Shown: positions 9,271-18,324 of the stretch, one piece after another
How positions within the stretch are numbered: position 1 is the stretch's first letter
Layout of the letters: each line of letters opens with the position of its first letter
NCBI GenBank assembly: GCA_026399025.1
Contig: JAPLRU010000067.1
Location: forward strand, 1 to 42,805
Direction of reading: 5' to 3'
Source of the DNA: Methylobacter sp.
Lineage (GTDB): Bacteria; Pseudomonadota; Gammaproteobacteria; Methylococcales; Methylomonadaceae
Length of the DNA: 42,805 nucleotides
Program-made: the position numbers and the translations under genes
The notes under the pieces: model-generated
Told to the model about the DNA's origin: nothing
The model's database searches: none
The model's input: only the letters and a program-made list of their open reading frames with translations

Positions 9271-9666
9271 ACATGGCAACAGCCAATAAAAAAATGAAAT
9301 AATATTGTGTAAAGAAGCTTGGGTGCGCTATGAGATTTTCAGTATTTGATAGCTCCACGGCAACCATGAAAGTATACTTCTCACCTTGATAGTCAAACGA
9401 AGTTGTAAAATATAGAAAGCCTACGGACTGATTGTCGCCCTTTGTATCAGCCCGTATAAACTCAACAAGTCGGATTATTGCAGGGTTTGGGTTTTGCAAC
9501 ACCCAGAGCTCACTTGAAAATGAACAGTGATGCCCCCAAGGTCATTCGGAACGAATGCAATCGCTGAAACTTTGTTAATATAAACCTCCAACTCAAGAGC
9601 AAGCTCAACCGCTAGGTAACAATACCGATTGATTGAATAAGTTGAACTCTCTATCCTAACAAACAC
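9269..9666 (-). pseudogene. Probable frameshifted small gene, unknown function
   Basis: Two consecutive minus-strand frames overlap. The first (from 9666) encodes MFVRIESSTYSINRYCYLAV and runs on to GGITVHFQ. The second (to 9269) continues SSELWVLQNPNPAIIRLVEF and then GFLYFTTSFDYQGEKYTFMV. The natural join is at about 9520-9530, implying a one-base indel or a sequencing error. The reconstructed protein would be about 130 residues, mostly alternating strands and one helix. No family is recognised. It is divergent from gspE and about 30 bases from its start, so the short gap may carry both promoters. Confidence 0.35.
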
Positions 9667-9694
9667 TTATATATACCAACCCCTTTTTAAAACA

Positions 9695-11377
9695 ATGCAA
9701 TATGAATCGTTGCTGGCTGTTTTGCATGATAAACAGAAGCTTTCTGTGGCGGAATTAAAAAAAGTTGAACGAGTACAAAAAACATCGGTATCGGAAAGCG
9801 TACCGCAATTACTGGTTAAATTAGGTTTGTGCTCGGAACTGGATGTAGCCGATGCTTTTGTGGAATCGGGCCATTTTGAGAAGGTAGCGCCGGATCAGTA
9901 CCCGTTGGAAATGCAGCTGCCGGAAACCGTGCCGTTACGGTTTTTAAAACATTATCATGCGATCGGTTTGAATCAAAATGACGAACTGACCGTTGCCTTG
10001 ATGGACCCCGAAGACCGCTTTGTGATCGATGCGCTAAAACTGGCGACCGGAAAAAACATCATCGCTAAAGTCGGTCTGCTGTCGGAAATCGATGCTGCGC
10101 TGGAAGTGCAATATGGCGAAGGCCGTTCGCAAATGGATAAACTGGTTGACGATCTGAGCGTCGACGATTTGGGCGAAGAAGATCTGGAACATTTAAAGGA
10201 TTTAGCCAGTGAAGCGCCGGTTATTAAAATGGTCAACTTGATCATGCAACGGGCGATTGAAACCCGAGCCTCCGATATTCATATCGAACCTTTTGAACAA
10301 TCCCTCAAAGTCAGGCTGCGCGTCGACGGCGTGTTGAAGGATATTGATGCGCCTTCGGTCAAATCCACCGCCGCAGTGATTTCCCGTATCAAAATCATGG
10401 CCAAACTGAATATCGCCGAACGGCGTTTGCCGCAGGACGGCCGTATCAAAGTGCAAATGCTGGGTAAAGAACTGGATTTGCGGGTCTCGACGATACCGAC
10501 GATGTACGGCGAAAGCGTGGTAATCCGTTTGTTGGACAAGGAAAATACGGTGCTGGATTTTGCCGCGTTGGGCTTTGCCGGTAAACATTTACAGCAGTTT
10601 ATCGAGGTGCTGTCCCAGCCGCACGGCATTATCCTGATTACCGGCCCTACCGGTAGCGGTAAATCGACCACGATGTACGCCGCGTTAAAACAACTCAACA
10701 CCTCCGAGCGAAAAATCATCACCGTTGAAGATCCTGTCGAATACCAGATGGAAGGCGTCAATCAGATTCAGGCGAAACCGCAAATAGGTTTGACCTTTGC
10801 CTCGGCTTTGCGTTCGATTGTGCGGCAAGATCCCGACGTGATCATGATCGGCGAAATGCGCGATCTGGAAACCGCAAGAATCGCCGTGCAATCGGCGTTA
10901 ACCGGGCATTTGGTGCTGTCGACCTTGCATACCAACGATGCGGCCGGCGGCGTTACCCGATTGCTGGATATGGGCCTCGAAGAATACCTGCTCACCTCGA
11001 CCGTCAACGGCATTTTGGCGCAACGTCTGGTCAGAAAATTGTGTCCCGAATGCAAGCAAAGCTATACGCCGCCGGCGGATATTGTCGAGGGCATGAAGTT
11101 ACGGCGCTTTGCTCCGTCCGGCGATATTGTTTTATACAAACCGGTCGGCTGTCCGGCCTGCGGCGGTTTGGGTTATCGCGGACGGCTGGCTATTATCGAG
11201 TTTTTGCAAATGACCGATCCGCTACGTAAATTAATTATGGCGCATGAAGAAGCCGGGGCGATTCAAAAGCTCGCTATCGAAGAAGGCATGTCGACGATGT
11301 ATGAAAACGGCTTGGTTAAAGCCCTGCAAGGCATTACGACGTTGGAAGAAGTGCTGCGCGTTACCTCGGAAACCTAA
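9695..11377 (+). CDS. gspE: Type II secretion ATPase GspE
   Basis: A 560-residue cytoplasmic hexameric ATPase that powers pseudopilus assembly. The N-terminal T2SSE domain covers about 1-150. The ATPase core contains the Walker A motif GPTGSGKST at about 316, the Walker B region VIMIGEMRD near 383, and an Asp/His-box region ending LSTLHTND. A zinc-binding insert has CPEC at about 450 and CPAC at about 486, typical of GspE. It is the first gene of an eleven-gene secretion operon. Its stop and the gspF start share one base (TAATG), so the two are translationally coupled. Length and motifs are normal and nothing suggests damage. A PilB-type ATPase is the alternative, but the downstream gsp genes settle it. 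Confidence 0.95.
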   Translation: MQYESLLAVLHDKQKLSVAELKKVERVQKTSVSESVPQLLVKLGLCSELDVADAFVESGHFEKVAPDQYPLEMQLPETVPLRFLKHYHAIGLNQNDELTVALMDPEDRFVIDALKLATGKNIIAKVGLLSEIDAALEVQYGEGRSQMDKLVDDLSVDDLGEEDLEHLKDLASEAPVIKMVNLIMQRAIETRASDIHIEPFEQSLKVRLRVDGVLKDIDAPSVKSTAAVISRIKIMAKLNIAERRLPQDGRIKVQMLGKELDLRVSTIPTMYGESVVIRLLDKENTVLDFAALGFAGKHLQQFIEVLSQPHGIILITGPTGSGKSTTMYAALKQLNTSERKIITVEDPVEYQMEGVNQIQAKPQIGLTFASALRSIVRQDPDVIMIGEMRDLETARIAVQSALTGHLVLSTLHTNDAAGGVTRLLDMGLEEYLLTSTVNGILAQRLVRKLCPECKQSYTPPADIVEGMKLRRFAPSGDIVLYKPVGCPACGGLGYRGRLAIIEFLQMTDPLRKLIMAHEEAGAIQKLAIEEGMSTMYENGLVKALQGITTLEEVLRVTSET

Positions 11378-12591
11378 TGTTATTTGCGTATAAAGCGGTT
11401 AATAGTCTGGGCGAGACGGAAGAAGGCGTCAGGGATGCGGTTGACGAACAGCAATTGATCGCGGCGTTGCAGGCGGAAGGTTATATCCCTATTCGTGTCG
11501 CACCGGCCAATGCCAAGTCGTTTTTGGGCTTAAGGCTGGGCGTAAAACAATCCAAATTATCACAAAAAGATATTGCCTTGTTTACCGGCGAATTGGCGAC
11601 TTTGCTGGAATCCGGCCTGCCTTTGGACAAGTCTTTGCTGGTATTGATCGATTTGACTGAGGACAACGAACGCGTAACCAAGTTGATAGGAAGAGTACTG
11701 GAAAAAGTCAAAGGCGGCTCGACCTTGGCCGACGCGTTGGAAAAACAGTCCGGTATTTTCAGCAAGTTTTACCTGAACATGATTCGCGCCGGTGAAGCGG
11801 GCGGCAGTTTGGGCGAAGTTTTGACGCGTTTGTCCGAATATCTGGAGCGCTCTCGGGAATTGAAAGAAACCGTCAGCACTGCGTTGATCTATCCGGCCAT
11901 TTTGCTGATCATGTCCTTGGCGTCTTTGTTTGTGATGCTGACCTTCGTGGTGCCGCAATTTTCCGAGATGTTTGAAAGCGCGGGCAAGGCCTTGCCGGTA
12001 TCGACGCAGATCGTGGTGGGACTGGCCGGATGGCTGCAAAGCTATTGGTGGGTATTGTTTTTAAGCGTGACTTTCATCAGCGGCTATATGAATCTTCAAC
12101 TCGCCGATCCGGTCAAAAAGAAGATTTGGGACGGCCGTTTTTTAAAGTTGCCGCTGGCCGGGACTATTATTTTAAATAAGGAAACCGCCAATATCAGCCG
12201 TACCCTGGGCACTTTGTTGGGTAACGGCGTGTCGATACTGTCAGCCTTGGTGATTGTTCGCGAAACGGTGGACAACTTGGTTTTGGCGGCGGCCATTCAA
12301 GACACCGAAGACCAGTTAAAACAGGGTAAAAATATGTCGGATGCGTTATTTGAAAAAGGCATCTTCCCGAAAATGGCGATGCAGATGATTAAAATGGGCG
12401 AAGAGACCGGGCGGCTGGAAGAAATGTTGCTGCGTGTGGCGACTATTTACGATAAACAGCTTAGGGTGTCGATTGCGCGGATGCTGGCTTTGTTGGAACC
12501 GGCTTTGATCATTACCTTGGGCTTAATGATTGCCGGTATTATCGTATCGATTTTACTGGCTATTTTGAGCGTTAACGACTTGGCTTTTTAA
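11377..12591 (+). CDS. gspF: Type II secretion inner-membrane protein GspF
   Basis: A 404-residue polytopic platform protein with two T2SSF domains (about 70-190 and 270-390). The first carries the family pattern FTGELATLLESGLPLDKSL and the second TLGTLLGNGVSILSALVI. Hydrophobic segments lie at about 170-195, 215-237 and 375-397. It is thought to couple GspE motor activity to pseudopilin extraction from the membrane. It starts inside the gspE stop. The next gene is unusually 232 bp away because of a repeat element. Confidence 0.95.
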   Translation: MLFAYKAVNSLGETEEGVRDAVDEQQLIAALQAEGYIPIRVAPANAKSFLGLRLGVKQSKLSQKDIALFTGELATLLESGLPLDKSLLVLIDLTEDNERVTKLIGRVLEKVKGGSTLADALEKQSGIFSKFYLNMIRAGEAGGSLGEVLTRLSEYLERSRELKETVSTALIYPAILLIMSLASLFVMLTFVVPQFSEMFESAGKALPVSTQIVVGLAGWLQSYWWVLFLSVTFISGYMNLQLADPVKKKIWDGRFLKLPLAGTIILNKETANISRTLGTLLGNGVSILSALVIVRETVDNLVLAAAIQDTEDQLKQGKNMSDALFEKGIFPKMAMQMIKMGEETGRLEEMLLRVATIYDKQLRVSIARMLALLEPALIITLGLMIAGIIVSILLAILSVNDLAF

Positions 12592-12610
12592 GCGCCACTC
12601 ACCGGCGGAG

Positions 12611-12780
12611 CATAAGTATCTACACAAGTACCAGCTCCTTCTCCCTTGAGGGAGAAGGTTGGGATGAGGGGATATAAAGGGTTGTTTTTATTCTCCTCAC
12701 CCCAACCCTCTCCAGCAGGAGAGGGAGTTAGACCGCTTTGTAACTATTTATAATACAAAAAATTGTGTAGATACTTATGT
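12611..12780. mobile_element. MITE-like palindromic element between gspF and gspG
   Basis: The element is bounded by a perfect 17-bp terminal inverted repeat: CATAAGTATCTACACAA at 12611-12627 and its complement at 12763-12779. Inside, a second imperfect palindrome pairs AGCTCCTTCTCCCTTGAGGG with CAGGAGAGGGAGTT, and GGTTGGGATGAGG with CCTCACCCCAACC. The outside bases CGGCGGAG (12603-12610) and CGGCAGAG (12781-12788) may be an 8-bp target duplication with one mismatch. There is no coding capacity, so movement would need a transposase supplied from elsewhere. The RNA would fold into a long hairpin inside the secretion operon transcript. Confidence 0.75.
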
Positions 12781-12823
12781 CGGCAGAGTTACAAAATTTG
12801 AATTTTAAACGAAGGAATACATC

Positions 12824-13252
12824 ATGAAACAATCGAAAAATCAGGCCCAATCGGGTTTTACCTTACTTGAGTTATTGGTGGTGCTGGGTATTATTGCGAT
12901 GCTGGCCGGCATCGTCGGGCCGCAGGTCATGAAACATATGGGCGAATCCAAAACCAAAGCGGCCAAGGTGCAAATCGAAGATTTATCGGCCGCGCTGGAT
13001 ATGTACAAGCTGGACTTGGGCCGCTATCCGACCACCGAGCAAGGCTTGTCGGCTTTAATCGAATCGCCCGAGGCCGCCAATCGCTGGAACGGCCCTTATT
13101 TGCGTAAAGCTAAAATGCCGTTGGATCCCTGGCAACAGGAATATCATTACGTTTCTCCCGGCGAGCACGGGAAATTCGATTTGTTAACTTATGGCGCGGA
13201 TGGCAAAGAAGGCGGCGAAGGCGAAGACCAGGATATTGTTAGTTGGGAATGA
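12824..13252 (+). CDS. gspG: Major pseudopilin GspG
   Basis: A 142-residue major pseudopilin. A short basic leader ends in QSG and is followed by FTLLELLVVLGIIAMLAGIV, with the prepilin-peptidase cleavage before F and Glu at position +5. The C-terminal domain has the GspG-specific pattern RYPTTEQGLSALIESP and WNGPYL...DPW...Y.YVSPG, ending in an Asp-rich calcium-binding loop region. It starts with ATG at 12824 after AACGAAGGA. Cleavage requires a GspO/PilD peptidase that is not in this window. Confidence 0.95.
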   Translation: MKQSKNQAQSGFTLLELLVVLGIIAMLAGIVGPQVMKHMGESKTKAAKVQIEDLSAALDMYKLDLGRYPTTEQGLSALIESPEAANRWNGPYLRKAKMPLDPWQQEYHYVSPGEHGKFDLLTYGADGKEGGEGEDQDIVSWE

Positions 13253-13749
13253 TGGCTGAAAGGCGTCAGGTGCAAGAGCTAAAAACGCCGTCTTGTTCGC
13301 CTTTCGCCTCGCGCCAGCGTGGCTTTACTTTGCTGGAATTGACCGTAGTGCTTTTCGTCGTGGTGCTGGGTTTTTCCGTGATCGGCCTTAACTTGGCATC
13401 GGGCAATGACTCGACGGAAATCAAGGCGGCCGCCAGGGATATTGTTTCGGCGCTACGTTTTGCCCGAGGTCATGCTTTAATGACCCGTCAGGAAGCGACG
13501 CTGACTCTTGATCTTACCGGCAACAACTATACGGTCAGCGGCCGGGATAAACTTTATCAAATCCCTGAAGCCATTGACCTTACCGTGGTCACTGCGCAGA
13601 CCGAGTTAAGCGGGGAAGGGGAGGCGAGTATCCGTTTTTTCGCCGACGGCTCCTCGACCGGCGGCAGGATTACTCTGGAACGAGGCAAGGCCGCATGGAA
13701 AATCGATATTAACTGGTTAACCGGCCAAATTGAACTTGAAAGTAAATAA
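13249..13749 (+). CDS. gspH: Minor pseudopilin GspH
   Basis: About 166 residues. After a basic leader ending RQRG comes FTLLELTVVLFVVVLGFSVI, the type IV pilin-like N-terminus with Glu+5. A beta-rich domain with AARDIVSALRFARGHALM follows, typical of GspH. The ATG at 13249 overlaps the gspG stop (ATGA), which is why I prefer it to an upstream TTG two codons earlier. A second ATG follows immediately. The 3' end overlaps gspI. Confidence 0.9.
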   Translation: MMAERRQVQELKTPSCSPFASRQRGFTLLELTVVLFVVVLGFSVIGLNLASGNDSTEIKAAARDIVSALRFARGHALMTRQEATLTLDLTGNNYTVSGRDKLYQIPEAIDLTVVTAQTELSGEGEASIRFFADGSSTGGRITLERGKAAWKIDINWLTGQIELESK

Positions 13750-14146
13750 ACAAAGCGGTTTTTCTCTACTGGAAATCCTGATTGCTTTTTCCATTCTGGC
13801 GCTTTCCTTAGGCATTCTGCTGAAGATATTTTCGGCCGGCGTTAATACCGCCGCGGTGGCCGAGGAATATACCGCGGCCGTGCAAATTGCCGAGTCTGTC
13901 ATGGCCGGAGCGGGCCTGCAAGCGCCGTTGCAAGTCGGCGAAACCGGCGGCGTGGAAAATGAAAAATACCATTGGCGGCTGGCGATCAGTCCGTTTCAAT
14001 TTAGGGCTGAAAATATCGATACCTCGACCCTCCCGGTCGTGCTTTTTAAGGTTAAGGTTAACGTAAACTGGGATGACGGCAATGCCGGAACCGATGGCCG
14101 GCAGGTTGAACTGATAACCTTAAAACTGGCGAATAAAGAGCTATGA
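13730..14146 (+). CDS. gspI: Minor pseudopilin GspI
   Basis: A 138-residue minor pseudopilin. The leader NKQSG precedes FSLLEILIAFSILALSLGIL, with the cleavage site before F and Glu+5. The globular part includes EYTAAVQIAESVMAGAG, a typical GspI helix. No ATG lies upstream of the leader. The likely start is the TTG at 13730 (or a TTG two codons later), inside the end of gspH. It forms the pseudopilus tip with GspJ and GspK. Confidence 0.88.
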   Translation: MNLKVNKQSGFSLLEILIAFSILALSLGILLKIFSAGVNTAAVAEEYTAAVQIAESVMAGAGLQAPLQVGETGGVENEKYHWRLAISPFQFRAENIDTSTLPVVLFKVKVNVNWDDGNAGTDGRQVELITLKLANKEL

Positions 14147-14847
14147 GGCAGACCCGAATACGAGGCCCACGCCGCCAGTCCGGTTTTACGCTGATTGAAG
14201 TATTGATCGCCATGACTTTATTAAGCATCATGGTGGTACTGTTGTTCGCCAGCCTGAGAATTTGCGCGCAAAGCTGGGAGCAGGGAGAAAACAAAATAAC
14301 CGAAGTGAATGAGGTTGCCGTCGTTTATAATTTTTTTCAACGGCAGTTAGTTCCGGCCATTCCTTTGTGGGATGATTTTACGAAAAAGGACGAAAGAACA
14401 TTCTCTTTTCAAGGCAAAAAACAGTCCTTACAATTTGTTTCAAGCTTTCCCGCCAGTGCCGGTAGATCAGGCATGCAATTGTTTTCTATCGAGCAACAGC
14501 AAGAAGATAACGATCAGGTTATCAAAGTCACGCTAACGCCGTTTTTTCCGGCGACCGAAGGCGAAGAATGGCATCGGGAAGAAGTGGTTTTGTTAAAGCA
14601 TGTCCGCGATTTTTCATTGTCCTATTATGGCGTTGCGGCCGATGGGGGCGGCGAAAACAGCTGGCAGGATGAATGGCTGGAAAAAGAGTCTCAACCGTTA
14701 TTGGTTAAAATCAGCATCGACACTGACAACGGCATTTTTTGGCCGGAAATGATTATAGCGCTTAAAATTGCGGACGCAGCCGTCGGCACAGATGACCTTG
14801 GCAACAACAGCGCCGATGAGACCGAACCTGCGGAGGAGCGCAATTGA
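14143..14847 (+). CDS. gspJ: Minor pseudopilin GspJ
   Basis: A 234-residue minor pseudopilin. A basic leader ending RRQSG precedes FTLIEVLIAMTLLSIMVVLL with Glu+5. The remainder is the larger beta-rich GspJ domain (WLEKESQPLLVKISIDTD near the end). It starts with ATG in a 4-base ATGA overlap with gspI and ends in an overlap with gspK. An acidic C-terminal tail (TDDLGNNSADETEPAEE) is longer than I expect for the family. Confidence 0.9.
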   Translation: MRQTRIRGPRRQSGFTLIEVLIAMTLLSIMVVLLFASLRICAQSWEQGENKITEVNEVAVVYNFFQRQLVPAIPLWDDFTKKDERTFSFQGKKQSLQFVSSFPASAGRSGMQLFSIEQQQEDNDQVIKVTLTPFFPATEGEEWHREEVVLLKHVRDFSLSYYGVAADGGGENSWQDEWLEKESQPLLVKISIDTDNGIFWPEMIIALKIADAAVGTDDLGNNSADETEPAEERN

Positions 14848-15899
14848 CCCGGTCTGGAGGTTTTGCCTTGGTTCTGGTTTTGTGGGTGTTGAGCCTGCTA
14901 ACCATTATGGCCGGTAGTTTTGCGCTCAGTATGCGGCGGGAAGCCGCTATTGTGACCGGCAGCAGCAATAATGCCCAAGCCATGGCCGTGGCGGAATCGG
15001 GACTTGCCATTGCCGAGCTGATGTTAATGTATCCCGATCAACTGCAACGCTGGCGAACCGACAGCAGTATTTACCAGCTGGATTACGCCGATTCGAAAGC
15101 CCGAATTCAGCTGCTGTCCGAAACCGGTAAGATCGATTTAAACAGCGCCGATCAAACCCAGTTGCAAGCACTGATGGCTTACGCGCCGGTGGCCGATGTC
15201 GAGCAGCAAACCAAGCTGGTTAATGCGATTATCGATTGGCGCGATGAGGATGATCTGGTGCATATGGAGGGCGCGGAGAAAAAGGAATATCAACAGGCCG
15301 GATTAAGTTACCGGCCCCGCAACAAGCCGTTTCAATCCATTGAAGAATTACAGATGGTATTGGGCATGAATGAGCGGATTTTCAACTGGCTTGAAAACTT
15401 GATTACGGTTCATTCGGGGCAGGCCACGGTCGATATGACCCAAGCCGGCAAAGACGTTTTGCAGGTGTTACCGGGAGTGGATCCCGAATTGATCGATGAA
15501 TATCTAGCGATCAGACGGGAAAGCGCGATTAACGGCCTGCCGACACCGGCATTTACAGCAGGCCTTGGCGTGGATGCGGCAAGCCGCTCCGGAGCGCAAA
15601 CAGCTTCCAATCAAAATAAGTCCTCCGGGCAACAGAGCGCTTTTGACGGCCAATCCGCCACTGCGGTCAGTGGTGAATTGGACCAGCGCGCGATTACGGT
15701 TGTCGTTGAAGCGCTGTTGGAGGACGGCACAACGGCGACTATCAATGCGCTGATTAAAAAATCGGACAACCCGGCATTGTCGTCGCCCTTTCAGATTCTA
15801 AAATGGCAGCGCAACAGTGTCGGTAACGCTTCGTTATTTACCGATGAAAAAGATGAGTTATTAGTGAGACAGTATGCCGAGCCTGAATTCAACAATTGA
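14844..15899 (+). CDS. gspK: Minor pseudopilin GspK
   Basis: A 351-residue largest minor pseudopilin, which caps the pseudopilus tip. The N-terminus TRSGGFALVLVLWVLSLLTI lacks Glu+5, as is normal for GspK. The conserved GKIDLNSADQTQLQALM and NAIIDWRDEDD motifs are present. A second helix-rich region contains QVLPGVDPELIDEYLAIRR. The Gln/Ser-rich segment around 245-275 may be a flexible loop. It starts with TTG within a 4-base overlap of gspJ, and its 3' end overlaps gspL by 26 bases. Confidence 0.9.
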   Translation: MTRSGGFALVLVLWVLSLLTIMAGSFALSMRREAAIVTGSSNNAQAMAVAESGLAIAELMLMYPDQLQRWRTDSSIYQLDYADSKARIQLLSETGKIDLNSADQTQLQALMAYAPVADVEQQTKLVNAIIDWRDEDDLVHMEGAEKKEYQQAGLSYRPRNKPFQSIEELQMVLGMNERIFNWLENLITVHSGQATVDMTQAGKDVLQVLPGVDPELIDEYLAIRRESAINGLPTPAFTAGLGVDAASRSGAQTASNQNKSSGQQSAFDGQSATAVSGELDQRAITVVVEALLEDGTTATINALIKKSDNPALSSPFQILKWQRNSVGNASLFTDEKDELLVRQYAEPEFNN

Positions 15900-17079
15900 T
15901 TTGGACCTTAAAAAATTTTTTCGCTGGTGGTTACGCGAGCTTGATTTTTTGGTGCCTGAAAAAATCAAGCAACTGGTTAATGAGAAACAAGGTTTTGTTA
16001 TCGTTCGTCCTCAAGATAATCGCTTGGTGCTGACTTATGTGCTGAACACCAAGGACGATATGTATGCGGTAAGCCGACCGGGGGCCGGTAGCGCGGACGA
16101 ACAAATCGAGCCGTTGGCGATACTGGAGCGCAACGCTTCGGGCATAGATGAATATAAAGCCTTGCGCGGCAAAGACGAAAGGTTGGCTAAAGCGAATTTT
16201 ATCCTCCGGCTAACCGCGCAAGAGGCGATTCAAAAAGAGCTTGCGTTGCCGTCCGCGGTCAAGGAAAACCTGTCCCAAGTGGTGGCTTACGAACTTGATC
16301 GCTATACGCCGTTCAAGGCGGAACAGGTTTATTTTGCGGTTAAGCCGCTGGAGGGCGAGAATGAACCGGGACAAATCAGGGTCATGCTGGTGTTAACGCC
16401 CAAGGAAACCCTTGATGGGCTGTATGAAGACCTTAAGGCCATGGGAATATCGCCGCTATTTGCCGATTACGAAGCCTGCCCGAATGACTTGGAACGGCGT
16501 TACGACGGTTATAATTTATTGCCGGAGAGTTTTAGGGAAAAAACCGCGAATACGCCGCGGCTGGTTTATAGCGCTTTGAGTGCGGCGGCGTTGTTACTGC
16601 TGGGCGCAGTGCTGGTGCTGCCGGTTTGGTTCGAGCACCGGACCGTCGATGCCTTACAGGAAAAAATCGATGAGATAGAGAAAAATGCCAAAGGCGTTAA
16701 CGCCCTGCAGTTGCAGATCGATGCGATGGTCAACGAAACCAAACTATTAATAGCCGAGAAAAACGCGGCTCCGGCGGTTGTTGATATATTCAATGCCTTA
16801 AGCGCATTAATCAAAGACGATACTTGGCTGTCCTATGCGCAATATTCGGACGGGCATTTGCAAATACAGGGCGAATCTCCGGCCGCTTCGGCTTTAATCG
16901 GTGTTTTGGAGGAGTCCGAGTTGTTTGCCAACGTCCGCTTCGTGTCGCCGGTTATCCAGGACAAAGTCAGTAAGCAGGAACGCTTCCAGATTACCGCCGA
17001 TGTGACTCCGATACCGATAGCGGCGCAGTCATCCACCCTATCGAAAGCGGGAGCTGAGCATGAACAAGATGAGCAGTGA
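15874..17079 (+). CDS. gspL: Type II secretion protein GspL
   Basis: A 401-residue bitopic inner-membrane protein linking GspE to the periplasmic components. The cytoplasmic actin-like (PilM/GspL) region is about 1-228, including VVAYELDRYTPFKAEQVYFA, a pattern typical of this family. One transmembrane helix lies at about 230-252. A periplasmic coiled stretch and a ferredoxin-like PilN-type domain follow (about 290-385, with LSALIKDDTWLSYAQ). It starts with ATG inside gspK and overlaps gspM by 20 bases. Confidence 0.87.
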   Translation: MPSLNSTIDLDLKKFFRWWLRELDFLVPEKIKQLVNEKQGFVIVRPQDNRLVLTYVLNTKDDMYAVSRPGAGSADEQIEPLAILERNASGIDEYKALRGKDERLAKANFILRLTAQEAIQKELALPSAVKENLSQVVAYELDRYTPFKAEQVYFAVKPLEGENEPGQIRVMLVLTPKETLDGLYEDLKAMGISPLFADYEACPNDLERRYDGYNLLPESFREKTANTPRLVYSALSAAALLLLGAVLVLPVWFEHRTVDALQEKIDEIEKNAKGVNALQLQIDAMVNETKLLIAEKNAAPAVVDIFNALSALIKDDTWLSYAQYSDGHLQIQGESPAASALIGVLEESELFANVRFVSPVIQDKVSKQERFQITADVTPIPIAAQSSTLSKAGAEHEQDEQ

Positions 17080-17647
17080 GCAAATGCAGCGCTGGCTGGC
17101 AATAGGATTATTGCTCGCGGCGCTATTGATCATCGGTTTGGTGGTTATTGTGCCGCTGGTCGGCAAGAGCATGGAGTTGCATGAAGCCGAAGATAATCTG
17201 GTGTTCAAACTACAGAAATATGAACGGATTTTGGCAAGAAAAGAAGCGGTCATGGCCAGCATGGAGGCGGTAAAAGAGCAGTATCAAGAACACGGCTTGT
17301 TGAACACACAGACGACCGGTGCGTTAGCCTCGGCCGAGCTTCAGGAGTTTGTTAAACAAGCGATTGTAGAGGCCGGCGGACAATTAAGCAGTACCCAGGC
17401 GCTTCCTGTGACCGCTAAAAACGAGTTTAGCCGGATCACCGTCAGCGTGAGGATGAGCGGTAATAGCGAAGTGTTACGGGCGGTGCTGTACAAGATCGAA
17501 ACGTCAACGCCGTTAATCGTCATCAATCAGATCGATATAAGGCCGATGCGCGGCATAAGAAGTAGAACCACGCACCAGATCGAACCGAGTAACGAATTGA
17601 ATATTAATTTTCAAGCAGTCAGTTTCATGAGAAAACAGCCGGAATGA
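17060..17647 (+). CDS. gspM: Type II secretion protein GspM
   Basis: 195 residues: a short cytoplasmic N-terminus, one membrane helix (about 11-34, LAIGLLLAALLIIGLVVIV), a coiled-coil-like stretch (about 45-80) and a ferredoxin-like periplasmic domain with ASAELQEFVKQAIVEAGGQL and VLRAVLYKIETSTPLIVIN. This matches GspM in size and order and in its place after gspL. It overlaps its neighbours on both sides. It is expected to pair with GspL in the inner-membrane platform. Confidence 0.85.
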   Translation: MNKMSSEQMQRWLAIGLLLAALLIIGLVVIVPLVGKSMELHEAEDNLVFKLQKYERILARKEAVMASMEAVKEQYQEHGLLNTQTTGALASAELQEFVKQAIVEAGGQLSSTQALPVTAKNEFSRITVSVRMSGNSEVLRAVLYKIETSTPLIVINQIDIRPMRGIRSRTTHQIEPSNELNINFQAVSFMRKQPE

Positions 17648-18324
17648 ATACGAAACTCATAAGATTGTTGGTGGCTGTTTGTATCGGTTTGTGCTTAATT
17701 ATTGCCGGGGAATGGTTGTATGCAAATTATAAACAGCAGCGCTTGCTGACTTCGCTCAGCTCGGACAAAGGGCAAGACTATAAAACCGATGAGTTACCCC
17801 AAATAGAATTGACCAAGCAACCGGAAGAAAGTTACGTTGATGTGGTTGCCCGGCCGTTATTTATTAAAGGCAGAAGGCCTGTAGACGAGCCGGTTCCGGA
17901 AACCGCGCAAGCGGCGGCCAAAGCGGACAGCTTCGATTGGCAACTGACCGGCGTTTATAGCACCAAAAAGACCGTGTCGGGATTATTCAGCCGGGTTAAG
18001 ACCAAGGTTGTTAAAGACAATCATCGAAAAATAAGCGTAGGAGAGGATATTGACGGCTGGAAAGTGACCGAAATAAATAACGATGGCGCTGTACTTAAAC
18101 AAGGCGCCAGTGAAAAAACGCTGCCGCTTCGGAAAGCAAAGCCAAAAACATTACCCAGGGCAAACACTGAGACGCCGCCTGTACCGGCGCCCTTTCAAGT
18201 TCCCGCTCCCGCTCCGGGTTCAATTCCAACTCAAGCGCCTGCCGCCAGTCCTGAGCCGGGGCTGGACATTCCCGAAGATGCTACCGAAGACACTACTGAA
18301 ATCCCCTCCGAGGATGAACAATAA
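17644..18324 (+). CDS. Type II secretion protein GspC/GspN-type (HR domain)
   Basis: 226 residues. One N-terminal membrane helix (about 4-24) is followed by a linker with VARPLFIKGRRPV, then a small HR-like domain (about 97-165: FDWQLTGVYSTKK...KISVGEDIDGWKVTEIN). In GspC this domain contacts the secretin N0 domain. The last 60 residues are Pro-rich and acidic. There is no PDZ domain, unlike classical PulC, so a minimal GspC or type II protein N naming both fit. It lies just before gspD with a 1-base overlap, as expected for the secretin's inner-membrane partner. Confidence 0.78.
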   Translation: MNTKLIRLLVAVCIGLCLIIAGEWLYANYKQQRLLTSLSSDKGQDYKTDELPQIELTKQPEESYVDVVARPLFIKGRRPVDEPVPETAQAAAKADSFDWQLTGVYSTKKTVSGLFSRVKTKVVKDNHRKISVGEDIDGWKVTEINNDGAVLKQGASEKTLPLRKAKPKTLPRANTETPPVPAPFQVPAPAPGSIPTQAPAASPEPGLDIPEDATEDTTEIPSEDEQ

